Shown here one piece after another: positions 1 to 12,060 of a DNA stretch of 64,000 nucleotides. Every line of letters starts with the position of its first letter. Within the stretch, counting starts at the first letter, position 1. The position numbers and the translations under genes were made by a program. The notes below the pieces were generated by a model. The model was not told the DNA's origin. It saw only the letters and a program-made list of their open reading frames with translations, and searched no databases. The stretch lies in contig RSEE01000092.1 of assembly GCA_003971905.1 (NCBI GenBank), positions 1 through 64,000 on the forward strand, given 5' to 3'. The stretch is from Moniliella sp. 'wahieum'. Taxonomy: Eukaryota > Basidiomycota > Moniliellomycetes > Moniliellales > Moniliellaceae.

Positions 1-34
1 CCCTAACCCTAACCCTAACCCTAACCCTAACCCT
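1..34 (+). repeat. Telomeric repeat array
   Basis: Five perfect CCCTAA units followed by CCCT start at the first base and stop at base 34, where unique sequence begins. This is the C-rich strand of a TTAGGG telomere read from the chromosome end inward, as in most basidiomycetes and filamentous ascomycetes. The array is probably clipped by assembly, since native telomeres are longer. Confidence 0.97.
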
Positions 35-1080
35 GTTTTCAACAGGGTGTGGGGCTACGTGCGATATGGGGATTCCCTGGAGGGTCATTCATGTTTGCCA
101 CTGCCTTCAAACGCCGGCGAAAGGAATGCTTGATGTTCGATTACTGCCTATCTGGCCTTCTACTTTTATGCCATCTCTTCCAAGAGGCAACGCCCCTAGT
201 CTAAGTGGAATTTCCTTAGGGGTTGGTATAGTAGTGAGACATAGCTTTCGATGCAAATCTCAGTGCTTCATCCCGTGAGGCCCCATCTTCCTTGAGCCAG
301 CTGCGAATCCTGGCAGTCGTCTGCCTGTCATTATGTATGGCAATGCTGCTAACATCTTTGTTCTCTTTGTGGCCCTGATCCTGTTTGCGTGCAGCACCAT
401 GTGCATGCCTCAAGAAGGTGGCCCGACATCCCCCCGCCACTCCCAACAATGCGATTAGTTACCGAGATGTATGGGCGGTACCTCTGCAGTACTTGGTGCG
501 CACATGCGATTCGATGAAGCTTACTACTAGCCGAACGGTCGTGCCCAAGTACTAGACGTGTTCATGCACATTCACGATATCCTGAGCGACGTTAGCGCCG
601 CTATACTTACTAAATAATCACCCTGCCACTAGCTGCAGAGACTGTCTCTCCGCACCAGATTAAAGGAAGCTGAGCCCGCATGTCGTAGACATCTCATCCA
701 AACACGCAGTGTCAGTCCCGTTAGACTAGCGAGAGAGAGCCAGAAGGAACCTTCATGCCGCCGGATACTTTGGATACTTCAGTAGCGCTTGCTCTTCTTT
801 AGGACTCCGTCTGATTCTGCCAACTGCAGCGCGGCGAGTTTGGTGCCACTGCCGGTCACAGCGTTACCGGTCACCCGGAGCGCCTGGACCCTTTTCAACT
901 GGTCCGACGACCTACGTACGCGGCTCCTACCTCGGAGGGTCTAAGCTGCGGCCTTTGCACGCAGGCAACCACTCAAACCAGAGTGGCTCTCCCTCGCTCT
1001 ATACCCGCTCGGTTCAATCAGGATCTGGGGCAGGATCTAACGTACGAGACTCCGATTGGCCTGTCCAAGGGTTTATACCC
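35..1080. other. Subtelomeric stretch without a supported gene
   Basis: No conserved protein is recognised. A 77-codon frame on the minus strand (216-449) is basic and ends in SHYYTNP; it could be the tail of a larger decayed protein, but no family can be assigned. There are no satellite arrays and no RecQ-like helicase remnant of the kind often seen beside fungal telomeres. Confidence 0.5.
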
Positions 1081-1084
1081 TAAA

Positions 1085-3875
1085 CTACAGGGGTGGGTCC
1101 CACCTTGGAACTCCCCCGTGACAGTTTCCTTGCGGAACGGCAACATCTTCCCGCATTTCGTCTTCATATACGATTGGGCCAGGGGTATTGCTAAGTTCGA
1201 CCATCGAACGCCAGCCCAGGCCATATTTCCTCCACAACATTCGAGCGGCCATCTCGGAATTGAAAAAGTTCTCCCTGTTCGCGCGCACCCTGCCCTCTTG
1301 CCCGGATTCCTTCCAGGTGAACCTTCCTCGCTTGTTTCCGGAACGTCCGCCACGACGCATGGTTTTTGTGAGAGCACACCTCTGGATCTGGGAGATCTCC
1401 CATTGGACTAGTGGAAGGTGCTGCCGCGGCGGGGCCGGGACGTCATAATCCACCTCGTCAAGCGGAAGACTGAGACGAGGAAGGCAACGGTCAGGGGTAG
1501 GGGGAGAGTTACCCACTGCCTCTGGCTGGTTGAGGTTCTCTGCAGGCGTTTCGGTCACCTCGCCCGTCACACCAAGAGCGTTAGGTGCGGTATGGGAAGC
1601 GGATGCGTTCGCAGAACCAGAAGTACCCCATGCAGACACTACTGCACTTGCTTGTGTCGAGGCGCGAAGGGTGCGATTCAGCTCCTCCCACCACCCGCTC
1701 GGTGGCGAAGACGGCGACGAGCACCCGTCCACAGGCTCGCTGGTCAGGTCGATCCTGTCGGTAGCAACATGAGTGTGGACGACTGTAGGGAAAGTACTGG
1801 GGGAAGCAGTAGGGGAAGCGGAAGCAGAACTAGAAGTGGAAGTAGAAGTAGAAGTGGATTGATCAGCTGAAACCCAAATAGGAGAAAGAGGTCCCGCACT
1901 CGCTTGCGTTGTGACGGGTGCCGGTGCCGGGGGGGGGGACGCGCGGAGCGCGGGGGGCTGGGAGGTTGTGGGTAGCGCCACAGACGAACTGGAAGCGGGC
2001 GCGAACGTCCCCTCGTTCCTCCTTTCGCCTTGCACGCCCGCATCCACATTCACTTCCTCCTCCTGTTGCGCTTGCTCTTGCGCTTGCTCTTGCACGCACA
2101 CCCGCCTGCGCTTGATCAGGAAGCGCCGAGCGCCCAGCGGCACCACGCGAAAGGAGGTGCTACCCCCGCCGAGCGAGAGTCCTGCGCAGCGTCCTTCTGG
2201 GCCGCGTCAGAATGCGTGACGAGTGCGCGGGCTTGGAGTGTGGCATACAGTACCCTGCACGCCGCGTGGTCGGCCTGGTCAGAAAAGAGGAAAACAGACG
2301 GTCAGGGCTCGAGTTTGGATTTGCAAACGGGTACGACACGGGGGCAGCGAGGAGGGTTAAGCGCACGCCGTAGCTCAAAGGAAAAAACGCACCCATGCGA
2401 ACCAGGAAACCTCGAGTCGACGCAACAGCTCCCCTGGCGCGAGCTGGCGCACTTCGTCTGTCGATAGACCCGCGACCAAGCTCCTGGCCAGCGTGACGAT
2501 ACAGTGGGGTACCCCCTTGCTTGCGACCGCTCGGTCAGGGCAAGAGTGCGCATGCCAGTGGACGACGAGGCGTAGACACCACTGGGTGGCTCGACTGGCA
2601 CCCCATGAGGGCAGATCGGGGGGCCTGGCAACCGGTTCAGGCACCATCAACAGCAAAAAGGGGCAGCCGGGCGTAACGCAAGTGAACGTGTACTGCAGGG
2701 GTGGCGAGGCGTTGGTGGTTTGCCGTGTCCGGTGCCAATTTGTACGAGCGCGAGGACGTGTCCGAGGGCTGGAGGCACCACAGCTTGCCGGGCTGGTGGA
2801 TGAAAAGCGTCGAGGCAACATAGGCCAAGACCGCTTCGTAACTGCCAAACCGGCGATCCGTGAGCCACGCAAAGCCTGGCGCCGGAGCCATAGGCTCGGT
2901 ACCGCGCTCGGACGCGGCGTGGGGCAGCGGGAGCGGCATCATCGCCGACTGCATGTCGGCGGCGACAGTACGCCGGTTCCGGGCGCTGCGGAGCACATTC
3001 GTTGCGCAGGTGTATGGATTCTGGAGACAGGAGCCGCACGGCCGGGGAGAAGAAGAAGGTCAGTGGGCGCGAATGGGGATGGAGGAGACACGCACGGTCC
3101 AGGTCAAGGGATGCTGTTGGAGCACGAGTGTGGGCGTCGTGTGCAGCAGCGAGTGGTCATCGAGGCGAGCGAGCGTGGCTAACACCTCCTCGCGCCAGCC
3201 CAGCGGGCGCCCCTGGCCAGTGTTGGCAGGCAGGGGCAGGCGTCGGCGTGGGGAGTGTAGGTGCGGATGGTCCACCCCGCGGGCGGAGGATCGTCGGTGG
3301 CGGCAGGGGTGGCGGGATAGGCGGCAGCGGCGATGTGCGGGAGGACGAGGAGGAGGAAGGGGCAGTCATGGATGCGGCAGGTAAAGGCGGTCTGGATGGG
3401 ACCAACGTGAGCAGAAGGCTGGTAGAAAGGGCCCAGGCCGGTGCGGGAATGCGTCGCGTGGCGCTTTGGCGGTGGCGTGGGTGCAGATGTGCTCGCTGGC
3501 GGCGTTGCGGGGCGCTCCGACACATCTGCCCACTCGCCCTTTCTGACGAGGCGGAGGTCGCCTCCGGCGCAGAAGACGACGCGGACGCCGGGGCCCACTC
3601 GAGGTTCAACTCGGCAAAGCCGGCCAGATGTGGGGGCGAAGAGCGCAGCCATGCAATCTTGTTGGCGGCAAACTGCTGCTGTACCACCCGCCCCACTGCC
3701 ATCTCCCTCGTCGGGTACACCGTCCCATCCGAAGTCCATGCCACCTCCATCGCCGCCGCCGTCGCCGTCGCCATCGCCATCGCCATCGGCAGGAACAAGC
3801 AGCGGCAGCGGACACGAGACAGCAAGCATCGCTCGGGATGCACGCGTCACGTGACGTGTGATACGGCGATCGCAT
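1085..3875 (-). CDS. Possible protein with two FAR1/MuDR-like zinc fingers
   Basis: I do not recognise a named gene, but two stretches on this strand share a pattern. The first (about 3180-3850) has TAFTCRIHDCPFLLL, a gap, then GWTIRTYTPHADAC. The second (about 2375-2996) has YTFTCVTPGCPFLLL, then WCLRLVVHWHAHSC. C-x4-C followed by a distal W...H-x(1-2)-C is the signature of WRKY-GCM1 zinc fingers as in FAR1 proteins and MuDR transposase N-termini. Each is preceded by an aromatic/SYEAVLAYVAS-like helix. The downstream part (1085-2146) is a Ser/Pro/Ala-rich frame of 353 codons with a basic end. Frames change between the pieces, so introns, indels or decay are involved. A domesticated DNA-binding protein or a small transcription factor are both possible. 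Start and exon limits are not determined. Confidence 0.35.
3749..3790 (+). repeat. GCCATC/GCCGTC hexanucleotide-like repeat
   Basis: A short run of GCC-x-TC triplet pairs. On the minus strand it would encode an alternating Met-Ala/Asp-Gly run in the N-terminal part of the possible zinc-finger protein, so it may be coding. Confidence 0.6.
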
Positions 3876-4155
3876 CTCTACTTTCTATATGGGAGGGTGC
3901 AAAGAAAAGTGTGCAACCCTATTGCCCGCCGACCTGCACGTGACGGGTGGGTGGGCTGGCTAGCCAACGATCTTATAAGCCACCGGTGGGTGACGTGGCA
4001 ACACACTCGTCACTAGTGACGTCACGGCAATGACCTCGTGAGTCACTAGAGTCACTCGACCAGCCACGTGGTCCCTAGTGCTCGTCAGGGCTATGTTGCT
4101 CGGGTGCGTCCGTCTGTCGCCCGCTTGCTCTCCTTTGCCCCACCTACACCACCCC

Positions 4156-5527
4156 ATGGCGCTCACCTCGGCCCCCATCACCATCCATTCGGCAGAAGAG
4201 GTGGTACCGCCGAACCTTGTGCCAGGAGATGTGCACCCGCTCGGTCCGCTGGACTGGTACGCCTTCCCGCCGTCACCATCCCCCATCTCTACCTCTACTC
4301 GCGCATAGAGGTCACCCGGCTGCGCGAGGCCCTCTTGGAGCTGCTCAAGGCCTACCCGCATCTTTGCGGTCGCCTCTGTTCCGGTCCCTCGGGAAAACCC
4401 CAAGTCGATCTGACACACCTGGGAGGCGTTAAACTCTATCTTGCGTCCTCGCCTGACAAGCTGGTATTTGACCCCAGTGTCAACTTTGTCGATCAGCTCA
4501 CCCCGCAAAAGGGGGGTGATCTTCTTCCTCCCTTTGACGCGGTCCATATGGATATGGAAAAGCTGAAAGACGAACCAATTTTCTCCATCCAAGTCACTGA
4601 ATTTGCCAATGGCGTTGCTGCCCTCTCGGCGCGGATCCACCATATGGTTTGCGACTTCGGAGGGAGCATGCGGCTGCTCCGCAACCTTGCACGCCTCTAC
4701 CGCGGCGAAGCATTAGAAGTGCCATTGCTGAACTCTTTTATGGCCGACAAGAGCTTCACCCCCGAAGAACGGAAAGCAGCACTTGAATTTCGCCCCAGTG
4801 TGTATACCCTTGTACCGCCTGAGACGGGTGAATGTGCCTGCTCCGCCTAAGACCGAGGGGAGATTTTTCCGCATTACACCAACGGAGATTGCGGCCCTTA
4901 AACATGCCTGCGGACGGCCTGCAACAGGCGACAAATCTACGTTCTCTACATTTATCACGCTCTCTGCCGTTCTGTACTGCATCGTCTTCCGCGCTCGCCA
5001 GACTGTCGATCCAAAGCACCATGCCACGCATGCATTCACCTCCATGGATATGCGGCGCCCGGATCGACTTAATCTTGGCGAAAAATACTTTCCTAACGCC
5101 ATTCACCCCTTGCCTATGGAGTTTGATCCAGACCTGTTAGCCCATGGGACGTTGGCTCAAGTGGCACAGGCAGTCCACGACACGCTTCAGCGCCCCACAG
5201 GAGAGGAAATGAAGCGCACAGTCGAATGGCTCGCTGCTGCCCCCCGCTGGAATGAGGTACACTCCACCTACCCTTGGTCCAAACCAGGGGGGTTCATGAC
5301 GACGCATTGGTTGTACAGCGGGATGTACGACGGGATGGACTTGGAGCAAGAAGCGCCATTGGTGGCTTGCCCTCCATTTGAGGAGTACAACGTCCTGGAT
5401 GGCCTCGCTTTCTTCCTCTCGTCGTCAGCCAGGCTGTGTGGACATGAAAATGTCCCTGGCCCAGAACGTGTGGGCGGTGCTGGACAGCAAGGGTGGTTTG
5501 GTTCAGGCTGCTCTCCAGGCTCAGTAA
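4156..5527 (+). CDS. BAHD/trichothecene-type acyltransferase (frame-interrupted)
   Basis: Predicted CoA-dependent O- or N-acyltransferase of the BAHD/transferase superfamily, which moves an acyl group from acyl-CoA to a small-molecule alcohol or amine in the cytosol. The start at 4156 gives MALTSAPITIHSAEEVV and then LGPLDWYAF, the usual first strand. The catalytic HxxxD motif appears as HHMVCDFGG about 165 residues in. DMRRPDRLNLGEKYFPN fits the middle of the fold, and the C-terminus VDMKMSLAQNVWAVLDSKGG matches the usual final strand and helix before TAA at 5525-5527. The DFGWG structural motif is degenerate (YDGMDLEQ). At least three single-base frame changes (about 4275, 4835 and 5430) break it, so it is either a pseudogene or shows consensus errors. 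Substrate unknown. It is the first clear enzyme gene in from the telomere, a usual place for secondary-metabolism accessory genes. Confidence 0.7.
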
Positions 5528-6563
5528 CCGAACGGGCTGATGGATCTTACCGAGGGCTTCCGAAACGACATGCGGTAGTGTATGGCGCTCAACATCCTTG
5601 TTTCTGTCGTCTGGGAACCTGTTGTCATTGTGAGTCGTCCCCTCTCAACGTACCAAACTATCATTTGCACCATGCAGGCAGAGACGGGGAAAACGCTGGC
5701 ATATACACTCCCTCTAGCTCGCCGCTGACTGACGCTATGGCTGTAGCGGGCACCTACCAAAAGTAGAAGGTCACTAGTGTCGCCACCACGCAGCATCCCT
5801 CTTGGTTCCCATTACGCGTATTTATCGGATGTTGCGAGAAGTGGTCCACATGCAGTCGCCTCCGTGACGCTCTCGGCCATGATGCGCGCGATCCACCTCT
5901 ACCACTGATGAAATCGATTTACCCTCTCTCGCTTCAGGTGCTTCGGGCCCTCTTCAAGCTTCGCGCCCAGCACCCAGCTCAGTGGATGGAGTTGGCAGCG
6001 CATCTACATGTTGGTACATCTCATCGATTGTCGGTCATCGCCGTAGGTGGAGAGGCCCGTGCGGTGGGGATGTGTGGGGGTGCGGCTGGGTCCGAGGAGG
6101 AGGCGCTGGGAACGCGTGGCGCCTCTGCCACCCAGACACAGAGCACTGCTGGGCAGGACACAAGCGCCCTGCCAGAAGCATGAAGCCTGACGCTCTTTTT
6201 GACTCTTGAAGCTTGAAGCTTGAAGCTTGGAGCTGGAGTTGCCTTCGCCCATCGCCCATCGCCCATCGGCCGTCCCCCGTCAGAGATCATCGTTCAGAGC
6301 GGGCGGCTGAAGAACAGGGCTCAGAATGAGCAGCTGGCGGAGCACACAAGTTTTGCCCCTCGGATGCTGTGCTAATGTAACGCGGCTCCTATATGCGTTA
6401 ACGCCCTGAGGTTAGCCTGGGGCCTGATGGGGGCTACACATATAATAACCGGCGGCGGCCAACTCGCAAAACTCATCCGCGCTCCGTTGCCCCACCCCCG
6501 CCGCTTTTTTATCCCCTGCAGCTGGCACCAGCCCCCCCCCCGACCACCATCCTGCCACCAACA
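5528..6563. other. Intergenic, heptamer repeat, no gene seen
   Basis: No conserved protein is seen. Positions 6205-6232 hold four tandem CTTGAAG-type heptamers. A GCCCATC triplication sits near 6245-6270. The last 200 bases lead into the Pmp3-type gene. Confidence 0.5.
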
Positions 6564-6941
6564 ATGACTGTCTATTGCTCCGACGTGTTGCTTGTGCTTG
6601 TGGCACTCATCTGCCCCCTGCGCCTGTGGCGTGGATTGCGGGCCTGTGCACGTGGGATGTGTTGATCAGCATTGTGCTCACCTTTCTCGGTGTGCTCCCG
6701 GGCCACCTGTGGGCGTTTTACTGCATCTACAAGTACATCCAGGCGCGCGAGGTGTATGGCCTGCAGGGCTTTGTGTATGTGGGCCAGGGTCGCTACGAAC
6801 CCATCCTGCCCACCACCATCTCCTCTGCCCCAGTTGCGCCCCCGCTGGTCCGCCTCGCCAGGTACGCCAATACCCGCCCCACCCTTCTGTGAGAGTGAAC
6901 TCACAGCACTAACCACCAGACATCACAGTACGGCACGCTAG
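6564..6941 (+). CDS. Pmp3/SNA-type small proteolipid membrane protein
   Basis: Small hydrophobic protein of the UPF0057/Pmp3 family, which sits in the plasma or vacuolar membrane and affects membrane potential and cation tolerance. It starts MTVYCSDVLLVLVALI, continues PPAPVAWIAGLCTWDVLISI (cf. PPxxV and the second helix) and then LTFLGVLPGHLWAFYCIYKY, the family hallmark of a second membrane helix ending in xAFYxIYK. A soluble tail with YGLQGFVYVGQGRYEP follows, as in the longer SNA2/SNA4-like members. One base appears missing near 6613, between LVALI and PPAPV, in a C-rich run. A likely intron starts at GTACGC near 6862, has a CTAAC branch site near 6910 and ends at CAG by 6919, giving a short last exon ending at TAG. 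Without splicing the protein would end at 6892. Confidence 0.75.
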
Positions 6942-7582
6942 CGTAGCCAGCCAAGTCTTCGGTGTGGCGACTGACGCATAACGATTCAATTCTTCCCCTG
7001 CTTTCGTCTTTTTCCCACCACCCTTATCGGCGGTTAGCCTTTTGGAGTGCATGGATTTCGGCTCTGGACGACCAAGATGTGATGAAAAGACGCTGTGTTC
7101 ATACGACTGTTCATACTACGACTACCCTTTGGCCGCGACTGACGACATAGAATGAGGGCCTAGGGCATTCGGTCCCATGTAGCGCCACTGGATACACATA
7201 GCAGTAAGGCCAACAGAGGGCGTAGCAGAGTGGATATACATGAGAGCCTCTTTCCAAGCGTCACGCGTCACCGCGTCACCGCGTCACCGGTCACCGCGCG
7301 ACACCATAAAAAGGAGGCTTGGGAGGGGATGCATCATCGACATCATCCATCATCCATCACGACGCACACGAGCACACACTGCACGCGTGCGCGGCGTGCT
7401 TTAACGGTCAATCATTCAGCGCTAGGGTTATGGCGTGGCGCAAGAACAGGCGCTAGGGTTGCCCCTGCCGTCCTGTCCTGGCAGGCAGGCGAGGCGGCGG
7501 CGACGACCGACCAGTCAGCGTCCACGCACGCACCACCTTCTGCACCTCTTGCGTCGATCCAGCCCCCCGACCAAAAACCACC
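6942..7582. promoter_or_regulatory. Upstream region of the TBCD gene with GTCAC heptamer array
   Basis: No gene is seen. Positions 7259-7297 hold five closely spaced GTCAC units (7-8 bp apart, ending in GGTCACCGCGCG), followed at about 7303 by the A/T-rich CATAAAAAGG, a plausible core promoter 280 bp before the start codon at 7583. The tandem GTCAC arrangement recurs before several other genes in the window. Confidence 0.4.
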
Positions 7583-10500
7583 ATGGACGATGGCGTGGAA
7601 GAGAGGGATTTGGTCACGTTTGATTCGTCCGACGCCTTCTTCTCGCTCCTCGACCAATGCCTCCAGCTCGTTGTCCCCGCCTCTGCCTCCTCGGGCGGCA
7701 GCACTTCCCCTGTTGACCTGGGCGCGGTGCAGACGGGGGCGGACAAGCTGCTGAAGCAGATGCGCGACATGCTCGATCCCTATGCCGAGCAGGCACAGAC
7801 ATACCTCCTCGACCCGTACCTTGACCGCATGATTGCCCCCGTCTCGGCCGCGCTGCGGACATGTGTGCGGGCGGTGCACGCGGGCATGGGCCAGGGCGCG
7901 CAGCCAGGCGCACAGGCTGTGCTTGCGCTCAACACTCTCGGGTGCATCTTTTATCTCTACAGCCGAATCCGGGGCTACAAAACCATCAGTACGTGCCTTG
8001 TTGGATGCTTGGCTTCTTTGCACATACAGACCCACTGACCCCCTGCCCCCAGTCCACTTTTTCCCCCACGAGGTGGAAGACCTGCGGCCGCTGGTGGATG
8101 TGTTGGAAGCATCCTTGGCTACCCCCGATCTCGCAATTCTACCCGCTCCCCATCCGCCTCAAGAGCACGGCCGTGTTGTGCTGGTAATGGAATGGGAGGT
8201 GCGCTATACGCTTCTTCTCTGGCTCTCCCTCGTCTGTATGATCCCATTTGATCTGCGGCAGTTGACCGTCCCTCCCAGACAACCGTCGACCAAATCGCCC
8301 ACCTAGCACGCGCCTACATTGGCGTCCCCGGTATTGAGAGGGGCTTCTGTCGTTCTGGTGGGACGGTTGTACCAAAGGTACGTCCCCTCCTCTTCTCTCC
8401 CGCACTTCCTCCCTTCCTGTGCACCGTACTGATCCCATTCAGGCCCGAGACGCAAGATGCATTGCATTCTTTCCTCCACTGGTCGGCCACCACCCTTGGC
8501 CCAGAAGCAGGCGCGTCTATCTACCTTCAAACGGGCATCCTTTTCTCGCTTTGTGAGCTGCTCAAAGTACTTGAGCCTGGACGGGTGACACAGATGCTTT
8601 CGCTCTTCCAAACCGTCTTGGCTGTGGTTGAAGCTTCTCGGGAGGCTCACCAGGACACTGACCTGCATGCGAGCAATGCTCAGATCGCCAAAGGATACAC
8701 CAAGTTGATTGGCCGTTTGGCGTTGAAACAGCTGCCTCCCCGTCCGCGCAGAAAAAGGCATCTTCGACCTTTAGGTTCTGCGCCATCTGAGAGGAAATGG
8801 GCCTCAGAGGAGAAGTCAGAGGAGGAGGAGGAGGCAGACGTCCCTGAAGCGGTGGAGGGGTATCTGGGCGAACTATTGGAGAGTTTGGCGCATGAGAGCT
8901 CCCAAGTGCGCTACTCGGCGGCAAAGGGGGTGGCGCGGATTAGCGAGCGGCTGCCGTCTGCCTTTGTCGCTCAAATCCTCGACTCCATCTTGGCCCTCTT
9001 CTCGGACAACTCGCTGCGTCTTCCTGATGGATCTATTGATCTCAATGCTGCGTCCGAGGCGAGCTGGCAAGGGGCCTGTCTTGCTCTTGCTGAGTTGGCG
9101 CGGAGGGACCTGCTCGCCGCGGCTGCTGCGGGGTCCGGGGATGAAGATGCTGTGACGTGGGTGCAGCGAGCATTGAAGTTTGACGTTCGCCGTGGTGGGC
9201 GCGGGGTGGGGACAGCGGTGCGGGATGGGGCGTGCTACGTGTTCTGGGCCTTGGCACGGGCGCATGACATGCAAAGCATTGCCCCTCATGCCGCTGGGCC
9301 CGACGGGATCGCAGCCAGTCTGGTGTGCGTTGCCTGCTGCGATCGCGAGGTCTCCATTCGTCGTGCGGCCAGTGCAGCGTTCCAAGAAGGAGCGGGCCGC
9401 CTCGACTTGTTCCCCCATGGACTTGACGTGATCCGCTTGGCCGACTTCTTTGCAGTGGGGGTGCGAAGGACCTGCTTCCTCTCTGTCCTTCCTGCCGTCG
9501 CACAGTTCGAGCCCTACCGATCTGCCCTTGTGGCCCATCTCCAGTCCATCACGTTGGCCCACTGGGACTCGGGGATGCGCGAGCTGGCTGCACAAGCGCT
9601 AGCCTTGGTGGTGCATGCCACCCCTTCTCTCCTTCCGGGGTGATGCTCGAAGTGAGCAAGGAGACCCGGGACCCACTCCTGCAACACGGTCGCCTCCTCG
9701 CCCTCACCTCCCTTGCCCCCTTGGCCCGGGAGCACCTTCCCCCCACGCAGCGAGCCGAGGTGCTCGAATGTGCGTTGCGGTGCCAACGACTTCTTACCCC
9801 CACCCCCAGCGGACACCAAATGTACGAAGCAGTCTGCCACCTTCTGGCCCAGAATTTGGACAAGGACGTGTACCGCTTCTTATGGCAAAAGGGCGAGTCT
9901 GGGCGCACCCTTCTCGCCCGGCTTACCAGCGTCAACACAGAGGCCCTGGTGCGGCCGGAAGCCGGTGTCCAATGGGCCTCGGTGGACGCATTAAGGGCGC
10001 TGACTGACGCTGCGACGTGCACGCCCGAATCGGATGTGGGCACTGCAAAAAGCCTGCTGCAGCAAGTCAAAAAGCGATGGCACACCATGGACGGCCCCCG
10101 AACAACAGGATGGAGCAAAGCCCTGGGCGCATTCACCTTTCCTCTGATGACCTGATGTGGGAGGAGGTGGACTTTCTACTGGACGTGCTGACACCCTCCT
10201 CGGCCGCCTACACTCAAGTTGTGGAAGCGCGAAGGGACGCATCAGGGTCAGTGGTGCAGGTGCTGCTGACCAACAAGGTGAAAGGTATGCCACCCCGCCC
10301 TCCCCATTCACTCGCGGACGGCAATGCTGACACATTTGCTAGCACCGCTTCCCGACACTGTTCTTGCGCGTCTGATCGAGACACTCCTCCAAGGCACAGA
10401 CGACTACAGTGTGGATCGGCGTGGTGACGTGGGCTCGTGGGTGCGCAGTGCGTCTATGGCCGCCTTGGGCAAACTCTACGGCCTGTGCGGGAGCGGCGCC

Positions 10501-11707
10501 GAGAGGTATGCAAGCAAGGTGGAAGGGGCGATGCTCAAGCAGATGGGCGAGCGCAACGATGGGGTCCGTGGCAAGGGAGCAAGGGCGTTGGTGGAGGTGG
10601 TGAGGTCGATGGCAGGACAAGTGGAGCGGTCGGGGGCGTTGGATGGCCTGGTGGAGGCGATTGAAGCGTGTGTACTGGACTGCCTCGGCGATGCGCACGA
10701 GACGACGTACTGACGGATGCTTAGGGCGCGGGTGGAGATGAGCGATGCAGCATGGCTGTTCCCGCGCATGGTGCCGCTGCTCTCGGATGCGGCGCTGGGG
10801 GGCGCTGTGCTGCAGGGCCTCCTCGTCTCGGTGGGGCAAGCAAAAGACGCTTATGTGGGTGCTCGATCCGCACGCATGCAGCTGTGATACTGACGCCCTG
10901 CCCCTCTTCCCTCTTCCTCTTCCCCACCAGAACAACGAGGCCGTCGGCAGCATCCAGCACTGGATCCAATCCAGCCCCGAGCGGCTGCGGACCCTGCTGG
11001 ATCTCGTCCAGGCCACGGCCCAGACGAGCCTCGCCAAGAACAAGATCATGGTGCCTGTCCTGCGCTTGAGCTCGGCCGTGCTGCGGGCGAGCTCGACAGA
11101 CCGCCCGGACGGCCTGGACGGCGTGTATGTCCCCCCCCCCCCTTCCCTGATGACGCGCATGTGGCTGACCATGGACCGTTGATCCCGCCCAGGTTGGAGC
11201 AACTAGGCAAAACCGCGCTCCGAGCCTTGCCCAAAGTCCGCAACGTAACCCGGCTCGACGCCTCACGCGATTTGTACGTCCCTTCCTCCTTCTTCCTAGC
11301 GAGTTGACCCCTCCCCTCCCCCAACCCCTAGCTGCATCGCCCTTTTGTGTGCGAGCAAAAAGCCACTCCGCGCTCATCCACCATCTGGCCTGGTTCCTGG
11401 CTCATCCCGATCCCAGTGTACGCCTCTCTCACTCCCCTACCTTCTGTGGACCAGAACGAAAAAAAAACTAACACCCCTCAACCCTCCTTGTGCTCAGATA
11501 CGTGTGAGCACGAGCGAGGCCCTTACACTTTCGCTGGATGACCTACTAGACGCCCACCTGGACGAAGCAAATCCGGATGGGCAAGAGCAAGCACGAGATG
11601 AGTGCGAAGACCTGCTGCTCTCGACAGTGTGGACTTCCTTGCCGGACGCTCAGTCGGCCGCGGCGCGTGTGAAGACCTGTCTCCAGGCTATACTCTCGCC
11701 TACGTGA
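7583..11707 (+). CDS. Tubulin-folding cofactor D (TBCD)
   Basis: Cytosolic HEAT-repeat chaperone that captures beta-tubulin and, with cofactors C and E, forms the complex releasing assembly-ready alpha/beta-tubulin dimers. The N-terminus MDDGVEERDLVTFDSSDAFF leads to YSRIRGYKTI joined by intron 1 (7989-8052) to HFFPHEVEDLRPLV, the diagnostic RGYK...FFPHEV segment. Next come WEVRYTLLLWLSLVCMIPFD, an intron at 8378-8442, an acidic linker and VRYSAAKGVARISERLP. Further on, GDVGSWVRSASMAALGKLYG carries the hallmark GDVGSWVR. The C-terminus IRVSTSEALTLSLDDLLDA ends at TAG 11705-11707. At least three more introns are likely (about 10.29, 10.86 and 11.13 kb, plus one with acceptor at about 11.50 kb). 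One-base frame changes at about 8275 and 8350 lie in C- and G-runs and look like consensus errors. The last exon lies in the duplicated segment 11487-12045. Confidence 0.93.
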
Positions 11708-12045
11708 TCGCACCTTGCATGCCATTTGCCCTCCAATCCATGGCTAGCATCCTAAAGCCTATCATGTTAATCCACGAACACTGGTGATGAGCATCCATAT
11801 CGCATAGCACGATCTCATGGTGCAGTCGCCTGAAACAGCCATCTCGCGACGCACCTCCGTTCGTCGAACTGTGCGGGATAAATCAAAACAGGATGAAAGT
11901 TGTGTAAGGTAGAAATGAGGGAGGAAAACGAAAAAGTGGGTAGCAAAACAATCAACATTATTCAGATCAGAGAAAGTAGTCCGGCACCCGCCGTGAAACA
12001 AGTGACTCTCCCGCCCGAGGTGCCGGGTCAAACTGCAAAAAGGTA
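11487..12045. repeat. Left copy of a 0.55-kb segmental duplication
   Basis: Near-identical to 15261-16058 once the 247-bp insertion in the right copy is set aside. The left copy holds the functional last exon of TBCD plus, in reverse, the 3' flank and last 25 or so codons of the PP2A catalytic gene. Homology starts at the TBCD intron acceptor (CTTGTGCTCAG) and ends at CAAAAAGGTA. It joins the unique hydrolase block directly at 12046. Confidence 0.93.
11970..12045 (-). pseudogene. Orphan 3' end of PP2A catalytic gene
   Basis: Duplicated tail of the PP2A gene. It still reads [18 protein letters not shown] and then VPDYFL before a stop, the conserved C-terminus of PP2A whose final Leu is the carboxymethylation site. 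Nothing upstream of it is PP2A: the sequence changes abruptly at 12046. It keeps the GG at the DPAP codons that the full gene at 15981-17071 appears to have lost, which makes it a useful internal control for sequence errors. Confidence 0.85.
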
Positions 12046-12060
12046 GTAGCCCTCACGCGC

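Noticed and set aside
216-449. 77-codon minus-strand frame next to the telomere as a tyrosine recombinase tail
   Set aside because: A few residues resemble an R...H...Y pattern, but spacing and context do not support a recombinase; no gene is called.
2375-2872. SufE-like Fe-S protein on the minus strand
   Set aside because: A TDEVRQLAPGELLRRLEV stretch recalls SufE, but the sulfur-accepting Cys region and the rest of the fold are missing, and the Cys/His spacing fits a zinc finger better.
4783-5766. The long frame 4783-5766 as a separate gene
   Set aside because: It begins inside the acyltransferase and only its first two thirds are homologous; the last 110 residues are out-of-frame read-through.
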